Position numbers and translations under genes: made by a program | Notes under the pieces: generated by a model | The model's database searches: none | Told to the model about the DNA's origin: nothing | The model's input: only the letters and a program-made list of their open reading frames with translations | In this document: positions 1 through 6,085 of the stretch, one piece after another | How positions within the stretch are numbered: the stretch's first letter is position 1 | How the letters are laid out: every line of letters starts with the position of its first letter | Assembly (NCBI GenBank): GCA_002440665.1 | Contig: DJUX01000020.1 | Location: 1-7,563, forward strand | Length of the DNA stretch: 7,563 nucleotides | Source: Dechloromonas sp. UBA6271 | Lineage (GTDB): Bacteria; Pseudomonadota; Gammaproteobacteria; Burkholderiales; Rhodocyclaceae | Direction of reading: 5' to 3'

Positions 1-94
1 CGGTGTCCTGCACGCCGATCAGCACGCGGCCGCCGGGCACGCTGTCCACCTGGCAGGCGATCCGCCCTCCGGCCGGGGTGAACTTCAATCTGGG
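1..94 (-). pseudogene. Histidine kinase ATPase-domain fragment, 5'-truncated
   Basis: Read on the minus strand from about position 88 leftwards, the frame gives LKFTPAGG, then a short variable stretch, then VLIGVQDT at the window edge. This matches the order N-box end, beta strands, G1 box (DTGxGI) of HATPase_c domains in sensor histidine kinases, where the N-box normally reads like NLLSNALKFTPAGG. The residues before LKF are Pro-Arg, preceded by a stop at 95-97, so the catalytic Asn of the N-box and everything upstream are missing. The homology therefore appears to end abruptly near position 86-88. The remainder of the kinase, if any, lies outside the window. The identification rests on about 29 residues and is moderate; the truncation is inferred from the family pattern. 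Confidence 0.5.
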
Positions 95-150
95 TTAAAT
101 TCCCCGCCATGCCGTATGCAAGCGACCAATACTGAATCCGGGGCCAGATC
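86..150. other. Junction between two truncated genes, possible mobile-element scar
   Basis: This short non-coding stretch separates a broken histidine kinase on the left from an hsdR lacking a normal start on the right. It begins with CAATCTGGGTT (86-96), whose exact reverse complement recurs at 7547-7557, where hsdS also seems to lose its family pattern. It ends with a string around 136-150 (ATCCGGGGCCAGATC) that resembles, from memory, sequences bordering IS200-like or REP-associated transposase elements. No transposase and no terminal inverted-repeat pair spanning the 65 bp are visible. The scar interpretation is an inference from the two gene breakpoints. Confidence 0.35.
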
Positions 151-657
151 ATTTCCAGCAATTTCGCCTTCCTCGCCGAGCATGACCCCGTTTTCCTGCA
201 ACTGGCGATCACCGCCGAGCAGGTCTTTGCTGCCGATCCGAACACCACGCTGATCAAGCTGCGCCAACTGGGCGAGGCACTGGCTCAGGACATCGCCGCC
301 CGCAGTGGCATCGAATTCACCAGCGAAACCACCCAGGCCGACCTGCTCTTCCGGCTCAACCGCGAAATCCGCCTCGATCCCACCATCCGCGAGATGTTTC
401 ACATCCTGCGAATCGAAGGCAACAAGGCCACCCACCAGTTCCGCACCCGGCACACGGAAGCGATGGATGGCCTCAAGCTGGCCCGCACCCTCGCCGTCTG
501 GTTTCACCAATCCTTCGGAAAAACCGGTGTCAGCTTCCGCCCCGGCCCTTTCCAGCCCCCAGCTGACCCCAGCCTTGTAGTGCGCCAGCTGCAAAGCGAA
601 ATAGACCAACTGCGCGCCGAAGTCGGCAGCCAAAACGCCGCCCTCGAAAGCAAATAG
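151..657 (+). pseudogene. hsdR: HsdR N-terminal part (DUF4145-like and coiled coil), ended by in-frame TAG
   Basis: This is the N-terminal portion of the Type I restriction subunit. The frame opens after a TGA at 133-135. Family-like sequence starts at SNFAFLAEHDPVF (from about 157) and runs through IREMFHILRIEGNKATHQFR, a pattern typical of the DUF4145 domain on HsdR proteins, then into a Gln/Glu-rich predicted coiled coil. No ATG, GTG or TTG precedes the conserved start: the expected position holds ATT at 151-153, with only a weak GGGG at 140-143 upstream. The first in-frame ATG is at 394. The frame ends at TAG (655-657) within the coiled coil, and the next codons (QLADLIAREKEEYAAL) continue the same helix in the same frame into the large downstream reading frame. 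One ancestral gene of about 1155 codons has therefore been interrupted. CAG to TAG is a plausible single change but cannot be proven here. Confidence 0.75.
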
Positions 658-714
658 CAACTCGCCGACCTGATCGCCCGCGAAAAAGAAGAATACGCCG
701 CCCTTGCCGGGCAA

Positions 715-3618
715 ATGGACGCCGAAGCACGTACCTACCAGAGCCTGGCCGAAGAACAAGCGGCTACGCTGGATCGCGTCAAACAGGAATTCGAGCAGCG
801 CCTGCAAACCCTGCAAAGCCAACTCGACGCCAGCCAGAAAACCACGCAGCTGGTCACTCAAAGCACTCAGGCCGCCAGCCGCCAACTGGTTCTCAACGAA
901 GAACTCACCCGCATCCTGATCGACCAGCAGTTGATCGAAGCCGGCTGGCAGGCCAATACGCAGGAACTCACCTACGCCAAAGGCGCCCGCCCGGAAAGAG
1001 GCAAAAACCTCGCCATCGCCGAATGGCCAACCCTCGGCAACGAAGCCGCCGACTACCTGCTGTTCGCCGGCCTAACGCCCATCGCCGTCGTCGAAGCCAA
1101 GCGCGAAAACACCAACGTCGCCGGCAAGATTCCGCAAGCCGAACGCTACTCACGCGGCTACCGCCAATTGGCCGATGCCCAACCCGCCTGGCAACACGAA
1201 GGCCGTACTGCCAGTTGGCCCGACGCCCAGGGCAGCCATTTCGAAATTCCCTTTGTTTATTCCAGCAACAGCCGGCCCTACCTGCAGCAACTGGCGGAAC
1301 AAAGCGGCATCTGGTTCCGCGATGTACGCAGCCCGGCCAATCTGGCCAAGCCGCTGATGGATTTCCACACCCCGGCCGGCCTGCTCGACCAGCTCACCCG
1401 CAGCAAAGCCGCCGCCGAAGCCAAATTGCAGCAGGAAGGTTTCGCCTACCTGCACCTGCGCAACTATCAGGAACGCGCCATTCAGGCCGTCGAAACCGCG
1501 CTTGCCGCCGGGCAGTCCAATTGCCTGCTGGCGATGGCCACCGGCACCGGCAAGACGCGCACCATCATCGGCCTGATGTACCGCTTCCTGAAAGCCGAGC
1601 GTTTCCGCCGCATTCTTTTCCTCGTCGACCGCAGCGCCCTCGGCCAGCAGGCGCAGGAAAATTTCGACGAAGCTGCGCTCGAACAAAACCTGCCGCTCTC
1701 CAAGGCCTACAACATCGCCGAAATGGGCGACATGGCGGCGGAGGCCGAAACCCGCATCCAGGTCGCCACCGTGCAGGCCATGGTCAAGCGTATTTTTCAG
1801 AGCGACACCCCGCCCGGCATCGACGAATTCGACTGCATCATCATCGACGAAGCCCACCGCGGCTACACGCTCGACCAGGAAATGTCCGAAGGCGAACTGC
1901 AGGTCCGCGACCAGGCCCAGTACCTCTCGACCTACCGCCGCGTCCTCGACTACTTCGACGCCGCCAAGATCGCCCTGACCGCCACGCCGGCCAAGCACAC
2001 CAGCGACATCTTCGGCCGCCCGGTCTACACCTACTCCTACCGCGAAGCCGTCGCCGACGACTGGCTGATCGACCACGAACCGCCGATCCGCTACGAGACC
2101 CTGCTCAGCAAGCACGGCATCAAGTTCGCCAAGGGCGAGCAGGTCAGCGCCATCGACCTCGGCACTGGCGAAATCGAGCAATCCGAACTCGAAGACGAAC
2201 TGAAATTCGACGTCGAAAGCTTCAACCGCCGCGTCATCAACGAAGACTTCAACCGCGTCATCTGCGAACAACTGGTCGAAGAAATCGATCCGTTCAGCGA
2301 AGAAAAAACCCTGATCTTCTGCGCCACCGACCTCCACGCCGACATGGTCAAGCGCCTGCTCGACGCTGCCTTCAAGGAAAAATACGGCGACGAATACGCC
2401 GAAGCCGCCGTCCGCAAGATCACCGGCCAGTCCGACAAGATCAAACAACTCATCGCCCGCTATAAAAACGAGCGCTACCCGAGCATTGCCATCACCGTCG
2501 ACCTGCTGACCACCGGCATCGACGTCCCCGCCATCAGCCACATCGTTTTCATGCGCCGCGTCCGTTCGCGCATCCTCTACGAACAGATGATCGGCCGCGC
2601 CACCCGCCGCTGCGACGACATCGGCAAGACTGTTTTCAAGATTTACGACCCGGTCGATATCTACCAGGCGCTCGAAGCGGTCAACACCATGCAGCCGCTG
2701 GTCAAAGACCCGAACATCACGCTCGAACAACTGGTTGGCGAACTCGACAACCCGGCCAGCTTCACCGCCCCCGGCAGCCGTGTCGGCACGCACCACGCCC
2801 ACGATGTCCTCGACGCCATCAGCCAGAAGCTCATGCGCGTCCTGCGCAGCGCCACGCACCAGGCCGAAAAGAAGCCCGAGCTCAAAACCCGGCTCGACGA
2901 ACTCGAACAACACTGGGGCGTCGCCCCGGCCATCCTCCACAAACACCTGCGCGAGCTGGGGCCAAATGCTGCGGTCGACTGGCTAAAACAGCAAAAAACG
3001 CTCATCGCCCAGGTCGAAGGCATCCGGCTGATGATCGGCAGCACCTACAAGCCCATCATCTCCGGCCACAAGGACGAACTGCTCGCCCGCGAACAAAGCT
3101 ACGGCAGTTACAGCAAACCCGAAGACTACCTCGACAGCTTCAACCACTTCATCCACCAGCAGCTCAACCAGTCCACCGCCTTGAGTGTCGTAGTCAATCG
3201 CCCGAAAGACCTCTCCCGAGAGCAACTGCGTGAAGTCCGCCTGCTCCTCGATGAACACGGCTACTCCGAAGCCCGCCTGCAAACCGCCTGGCGCAACCGC
3301 AGCAACCAGGACATCGCCGCCAGCATCATCGGCTACATCCGCCAGGCCGCGCTGGGCGAAGCCCTGCTCCCCTTCGAGCAACGCGTCGCCCAGGCCATGC
3401 AACGCATTTTCAGTCTCACCGTCTGGACACCCGTGCAACGCAAATGGCTCGACCGCCTCGCCAAGCAACTGCACCACGAAGTCGTCATCGACCAGCAATT
3501 CGTCAACCGCGCCTTCGCCACCGATGGCGGCGCCAAGCGGCTCGACGCCATGCTCGGCGGCAAGCTGGACAACGTGCTCGAAGCGCTTGCCGATGGCCTG
3601 TGGCCGAATGCGGCCTGA
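715..3618 (+). CDS. hsdR: Type I restriction enzyme R subunit (nuclease-translocase), from internal start
   Basis: HsdR is the motor and nuclease of a Type I R-M complex: it translocates DNA with ATP and cuts unmodified DNA far from the recognition site, but only when bound to HsdM-HsdS. Numbered from the ATG at 715 (967 aa), the order is: coiled coil (1-60); HSDR_N-type PD-(D/E)xK nuclease with D113 and E127-A-K129; helicase motif I ATGTGKT (about 275-281); DEAH box 378-381; TATP from about 422; motif V with TTGIDVP; motif VI QMIGRATRR from 624; and an EcoEI_R_C-like tail to the end. All key residues are intact. The ATG at 715 is the first one after the nonsense codon at 655-657 and has no clear ribosome-binding site. 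The true product was probably about 1155 aa, near the usual HsdR length, with a DUF4145 N-terminus. The tail suggests the type IB (EcoAI/EcoEI) family. Whether the shorter protein is made from 715 is unknown. Confidence 0.9.
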   Translation: MDAEARTYQSLAEEQAATLDRVKQEFEQRLQTLQSQLDASQKTTQLVTQSTQAASRQLVLNEELTRILIDQQLIEAGWQANTQELTYAKGARPERGKNLAIAEWPTLGNEAADYLLFAGLTPIAVVEAKRENTNVAGKIPQAERYSRGYRQLADAQPAWQHEGRTASWPDAQGSHFEIPFVYSSNSRPYLQQLAEQSGIWFRDVRSPANLAKPLMDFHTPAGLLDQLTRSKAAAEAKLQQEGFAYLHLRNYQERAIQAVETALAAGQSNCLLAMATGTGKTRTIIGLMYRFLKAERFRRILFLVDRSALGQQAQENFDEAALEQNLPLSKAYNIAEMGDMAAEAETRIQVATVQAMVKRIFQSDTPPGIDEFDCIIIDEAHRGYTLDQEMSEGELQVRDQAQYLSTYRRVLDYFDAAKIALTATPAKHTSDIFGRPVYTYSYREAVADDWLIDHEPPIRYETLLSKHGIKFAKGEQVSAIDLGTGEIEQSELEDELKFDVESFNRRVINEDFNRVICEQLVEEIDPFSEEKTLIFCATDLHADMVKRLLDAAFKEKYGDEYAEAAVRKITGQSDKIKQLIARYKNERYPSIAITVDLLTTGIDVPAISHIVFMRRVRSRILYEQMIGRATRRCDDIGKTVFKIYDPVDIYQALEAVNTMQPLVKDPNITLEQLVGELDNPASFTAPGSRVGTHHAHDVLDAISQKLMRVLRSATHQAEKKPELKTRLDELEQHWGVAPAILHKHLRELGPNAAVDWLKQQKTLIAQVEGIRLMIGSTYKPIISGHKDELLAREQSYGSYSKPEDYLDSFNHFIHQQLNQSTALSVVVNRPKDLSREQLREVRLLLDEHGYSEARLQTAWRNRSNQDIAASIIGYIRQAALGEALLPFEQRVAQAMQRIFSLTVWTPVQRKWLDRLAKQLHHEVVIDQQFVNRAFATDGGAKRLDAMLGGKLDNVLEALADGLWPNAA

Positions 3619-3619
3619 C

Positions 3620-3647
3620 TTGACGCCTGAACCTGGCATGCTATTCT
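3620..3647 (+). promoter_or_regulatory. Sigma70-like promoter for the ParD-like/RelE/MNT genes
   Basis: TTGACG (3620-3625) and TATTCT (3642-3647) are separated by 16 bp and lie just after the hsdR stop codon. The short inverted repeat ATTC-T-GAAT (3643-3651) overlaps the -10 and could be an operator half for the ribbon-helix-helix antitoxin encoded just downstream, but it is short and weak. An AAGAGG ribosome-binding site (3667-3672) precedes the ATG at 3678. The hexamers are seen in the sequence; promoter activity is inferred. Confidence 0.5.
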
Positions 3648-3677
3648 GAATTACCACAAATGTAGCAAGAGGCTCCC

Positions 3678-3911
3678 ATGTCGACCACCACATCAATCCG
3701 AATAGACCAAGCGCTCTACGATCTGGCCAAAACCGACGCTGCCGCCGAACACCGGACCATCGCCGGCCAGGTTGAATACTGGGCAAAACTCGGGCGCGCC
3801 GCCCTGGACAACCCAGACCTGCCGGTGAGCTTCATCGCCGAATCCTTTGCCGCAATGGCCGAGCCACGCGAACAAAGTACCCCCTTCGTACCAAGGAGCC
3901 GTTCGGCATGA
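3678..3911 (+). CDS. ParD-like ribbon-helix-helix antitoxin
   Basis: This 77-residue protein is the probable antitoxin of a type II toxin-antitoxin pair, neutralising the RelE/ParE-type toxin encoded next and repressing its own promoter. The N-terminus TSIRIDQALYDLAKTDA has the short strand followed by a helix of ribbon-helix-helix DNA-binding proteins. The segment HRTIAGQVEYWAKLGRAALDNPDLP is characteristic of the ParD_like family (PF11903 as recalled). The charged, Pro-rich C-terminus is the expected toxin-binding tail. An AAGAGG site lies six bases before the ATG, and the gene has its own promoter-like sequence at 3620-3647. Its stop overlaps the toxin start (ATGA, 3908-3911), indicating translational coupling. 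Family assignment is confident; the pairing rests on the overlap. Confidence 0.85.
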   Translation: MSTTTSIRIDQALYDLAKTDAAAEHRTIAGQVEYWAKLGRAALDNPDLPVSFIAESFAAMAEPREQSTPFVPRSRSA

Positions 3912-4189
3912 GCTACGGCGTTCGCCAGACGCGCCGCTTTGCCAGGCAGTACAAGAAACTTCACGACAACATAGCGGCCGATGTCGATTTGGCCGTCGAA
4001 GAAATCGCCGCCAACCCCAATGTTGGAGAACGGAAAAAAGGCGATCTGGCCAGCTTGCTGGTCCACAAATTCCGCAGCCAGGGCCAACTCTACTTGCTCG
4101 GCTACACGCTTGATGACGAAGTCCGGCTGGTCTATCTGGAAGCACTTGGCCCGCACGAAAATTTCTACCGCGATCTTAAAGGCAGGTGA
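3908..4189 (+). CDS. RelE/ParE family toxin
   Basis: This 93-residue protein has the size and pattern of the RelE/ParE toxin superfamily: a basic N-terminal helix (RQTRRFARQYKKL), a helix with LAVEEIAANPNVGERKKGDLA, then strands VHKFRSQGQLYLLGYTL and VRLVYLEALGPHENFYRDLK. The GPHENFYRDLK ending is typical of RelE-like mRNA interferases and ParE-like gyrase poisons. Sequence alone does not say which activity this one has. The start ATG overlaps the antitoxin stop by 4 nt, the classic antitoxin-first order. A nucleotidyltransferase gene begins four bases after its stop, so the three genes are probably on one transcript. The protein is complete, with no missing segment visible. Confidence 0.85.
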   Translation: MSYGVRQTRRFARQYKKLHDNIAADVDLAVEEIAANPNVGERKKGDLASLLVHKFRSQGQLYLLGYTLDDEVRLVYLEALGPHENFYRDLKGR

Positions 4190-4193
4190 ATCC

Positions 4194-4484
4194 ATGAAAC
4201 CCTCAGAAGCTCTAAAAGCCAACAGGGAAGCGATCCGGCAAGTGGTGGCAGCCCATCGCGCCAGCAACCCGCGCGTTTTTGGTTCGGTGATCCACGGTGA
4301 AGACACCGAAGACAGCGATCTCGACATCCTGATCGACCCAACACCGGAGACCACGCTTTTCGATATTGGCGCCATCCGGCACGAATTGCTGCAACTGCTC
4401 GGCATGCCGGTGGACGTTGTAACGCCCAAGGCACTACCGGAAAAATTCCGGGCCGCCATCCTTGCCGAAGCCAGACAGGTATAA
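4194..4484 (+). CDS. MNT-type minimal nucleotidyltransferase
   Basis: This 96-residue protein has the polymerase-beta-like minimal nucleotidyltransferase fold. It carries VFG30-S31, then D42-x-D44 in the DSDLDILID motif, and the third carboxylate D74 in PVDVV. In HEPN/MNT toxin-antitoxin systems such proteins (MntA) neutralise a HEPN RNase by nucleotidylating it. Here no HEPN gene follows: the next 116 bp are non-coding and then hsdM starts, so the protein is an orphan or acts on another partner. The start at 4194 is supported by AGGTGA (4184-4189), which is also the end of the toxin gene, and by the conserved N-terminal helix (SEALKANREAIRQVV); an earlier in-frame ATG at 3981 lies inside the toxin gene. 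All catalytic positions are present. Confidence 0.8.
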   Translation: MKPSEALKANREAIRQVVAAHRASNPRVFGSVIHGEDTEDSDLDILIDPTPETTLFDIGAIRHELLQLLGMPVDVVTPKALPEKFRAAILAEARQV

Positions 4485-4600
4485 AACCCCGGCAGCGCCG
4501 GCAAGACGTAATACGCAGAAAAATCCAATCGGCTCACCACCCACCAGAATCAATCCCGGTCCTCACCTCAAGTACCGGCCAAAACTGAAATAGCACCCCC

Positions 4601-5914
4601 ATGAGCAACAACGAAATCGTCCAGAAACTCTGGAACCTCTGTGACGTCCTGCGTGACGACGGCATCAACTACGCCGACTACGTCACCGAACTGGTCCTGC
4701 TCCTCTTCATCAAGATGGAACACGAAAACGCCCAGAGCGGCGTCATGCTCGGCCACAAGCTGCCCGAAGGCGCCCGCTGGCCGGACATCGCCAAGCTCGA
4801 CGGCCCCAACCTGCTCACCTACTACAAGGCCACGCTGCTCAGCCTCTCGCAAAGCACCGACCCGCTCATTTCCGCCATCTACGCCGACGCGCAGACCCGC
4901 ATGAAAGAGCCGCGCCACCTCAGGCAACTGATCAGCGCCATCGACAGCATCGACTGGTACTCCGCCCAGCGCGACGGCCTCGGCGACCTCTACGAAGGCC
5001 TGCTCGAAAAGAACGCCACCGAAACCAAGTCGGGAGCCGGGCAATACTTCACACCACGGCCCTTGATCGACAGCATCGTCGCCCTGATCAACCCGCAAGC
5101 CGGCGAAACCGTGCAAGACCCGGCCGCCGGCACTGCCGGCTTCCTGATCGCCGCCGACGCCTGGATCAAGGCCAAGACCGACAACCTCTACGACCTCAAC
5201 GAAAAGCAGCGCACCTTCCAGCGCAACAAAGCCTTCATCGGCATGGAACTCGTCCCCGGCACCCGCCGCCTGGCGCTCATGAACTGCCTGCTGCACGGCA
5301 TGGAAGGCGACGAACAAGGCGTCATCCACCTCGGCAACACGCTGGGTGATGCGGGAAAAAACCGGCTGCCCAAAAGCGACATCATCCTCAGCAACCCGCC
5401 CTTCGGCACCGCCAAGGGCGGCGGCGGCCCGACCCGCGACGACTTCACGCACAGCACCAGCAACAAGCAACTCGCCTTCGTCCAGCATATTGTCCGGCAC
5501 CTCAAGGATGGTGGCCGCGCCGCAGTCGTCCTGCCCGACAACGTGCTGTTCGAAGCCGGCGTCGGTGCCGACATCCGGCGCGACCTCATGGACAAATGCA
5601 ACCTCCACACCCTGCTGCGCCTGCCCACCGGCATCTTCTACGCCCAGGGCGTCAAAACCAATGTGCTGTTCTTCGACACAGTCAGCCAGCACGCCACCGG
5701 CAGCACCAAGGAAGTCCGCGTCTACGACCTGCGCGCCAACATGCCCCGCTTCGGCAAACGGACCCCGCTCACCCGATCACATTTCGCCGAATTCGAAGCC
5801 TCCTTCGCTCCCCTCGCCCCAGCGGGGAGAGGGGCTGGGGGTGAGGGGGTTAGCTGCGGTCAACGCCAGGATCAAGGCGAAACCAGCCGCTACCGCAGCT
5901 TCAGCCGCGAATGA
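4601..5914 (+). CDS. hsdM: Type I methyltransferase M subunit, prematurely stopped
   Basis: HsdM is the N6-adenine DNA methyltransferase subunit, which works as an M2S complex to protect host sites and is also needed for restriction. The 437-aa product has an HsdM_N-like helical domain (EIVQKLWNLCDVLRDDGINY onward, about 1-120). The catalytic domain follows: GQYFTPR (from about 147), the SAM-binding motif DPAAGTAGF at 173-181 and the catalytic NPPF at 265-268. The fold looks intact to about residue 400. Residues about 404-416 are encoded by a GC-rich palindromic repeat. The frame then resumes family-like sequence (RQDQGETSRYRSFSRE) and hits TGA at 5912-5914. Coding potential continues in frame for 56 more codons to 6085, giving about 494 codons, the usual family length. 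The missing tail is the part that normally contacts HsdS, so the truncated form may assemble poorly. No clear ribosome-binding site precedes the ATG at 4601. Confidence 0.9.
   Translation: MSNNEIVQKLWNLCDVLRDDGINYADYVTELVLLLFIKMEHENAQSGVMLGHKLPEGARWPDIAKLDGPNLLTYYKATLLSLSQSTDPLISAIYADAQTRMKEPRHLRQLISAIDSIDWYSAQRDGLGDLYEGLLEKNATETKSGAGQYFTPRPLIDSIVALINPQAGETVQDPAAGTAGFLIAADAWIKAKTDNLYDLNEKQRTFQRNKAFIGMELVPGTRRLALMNCLLHGMEGDEQGVIHLGNTLGDAGKNRLPKSDIILSNPPFGTAKGGGGPTRDDFTHSTSNKQLAFVQHIVRHLKDGGRAAVVLPDNVLFEAGVGADIRRDLMDKCNLHTLLRLPTGIFYAQGVKTNVLFFDTVSQHATGSTKEVRVYDLRANMPRFGKRTPLTRSHFAEFEASFAPLAPAGRGAGGEGVSCGQRQDQGETSRYRSFSRE
5810..5847 (+). repeat. GC-rich palindromic repeat, copy A, inside hsdM
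   Basis: CCCCTCGCCCC (5810-5820) pairs with GGGGAGAGGGG (5824-5834) across a 3-nt loop with one mismatch, and is followed by CTGGGGGTGAGGG (5835-5847). The same stem and trailing GGGGGTGAGGG recur at 6484-6521. Such REP-like units are scattered in many proteobacterial genomes, usually between genes. This one lies in the hsdM coding frame and adds the peptide PLAPAGRGAGGEG without shifting the frame. Confidence 0.8.
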
Positions 5915-6085
5915 ATCAGGGAACGCGCCGACAGCCTCGACATCGCCTGGCTAAAAGACGACAACGCCGAAGACGCCGCTGACCTGCCGGAACCCGCCGT
6001 GCTGGCGCAGGAAGCGATGGGCGAACTGGAGGGGGCGCTGGCGGAACTGCAGGCGATATTGGCAGAGTTGGGTGAAGGGGAATGA
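5915..6085 (+). pseudogene. hsdM: Detached C-terminal coding remnant of hsdM
   Basis: Directly after the TGA at 5912-5914, the same frame encodes 56 residues beginning IRERADSLDIAWLKDDN and continuing through AADLPEPAVLAQEAMGELEGAL to a stop at 6083-6085. The pattern (residues like GDNLDISWLKD, then ELPEP, then a Leu/Glu-rich amphipathic helix) is the normal C-terminus of HsdM proteins, where the helix contacts HsdS. Sequence quality is preserved on both sides of the stop, and the next gene starts in a 4-nt overlap with the end of this remnant. The stop therefore looks recent, suppressed or a sequencing error. CGA to TGA or TGG to TGA would each explain it. No good independent start with a ribosome-binding site is visible. 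Confidence 0.75.

Noticed and set aside
1023..2465. A 480-codon Arg/Pro/His-rich plus-strand frame
   Set aside because: It lies out of frame within hsdR and its composition is the usual artefact of a GC-rich alternate frame.
1150..2946. A 598-codon open frame on the minus strand opposite hsdR
   Set aside because: It is a composition shadow of GC-rich hsdR codons: Val/Asp/Gly-rich, no recognisable domain, while the plus strand has all the helicase motifs.
3981..4193. Longer version of the nucleotidyltransferase starting at 3981
   Set aside because: It would overlap most of the toxin gene; the extra residues do not look like the family, and 4194 has a good AGGTGA site.
4489..4501. CCGGC-AGC-GCCGG hairpin after the MNT gene as a terminator
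   Set aside because: Only 5 bp of stem and no following T-run, so not supportable as an intrinsic terminator.
3716..4540. A minus-strand frame of 274 codons opposite the toxin-antitoxin genes
   Set aside because: Three well-matched small genes with overlaps and ribosome-binding sites occupy the plus strand, and the minus frame shows no domain.
4485..4600. Dedicated hsdM promoter in the gap before hsdM
   Set aside because: A TATAAA at 4480-4485 exists, but the nearest -35-like TTGCCG is only 12 bp away; no convincing pair or ribosome-binding site was found.
5346..5954. A 202-codon plus-strand frame crossing the hsdM repeat
   Set aside because: It is Ser/Thr/Pro/Ala-rich and out of frame with the methyltransferase motifs. 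It was considered as a frameshifted HsdM tail, but the true tail is in the original frame after the TGA.
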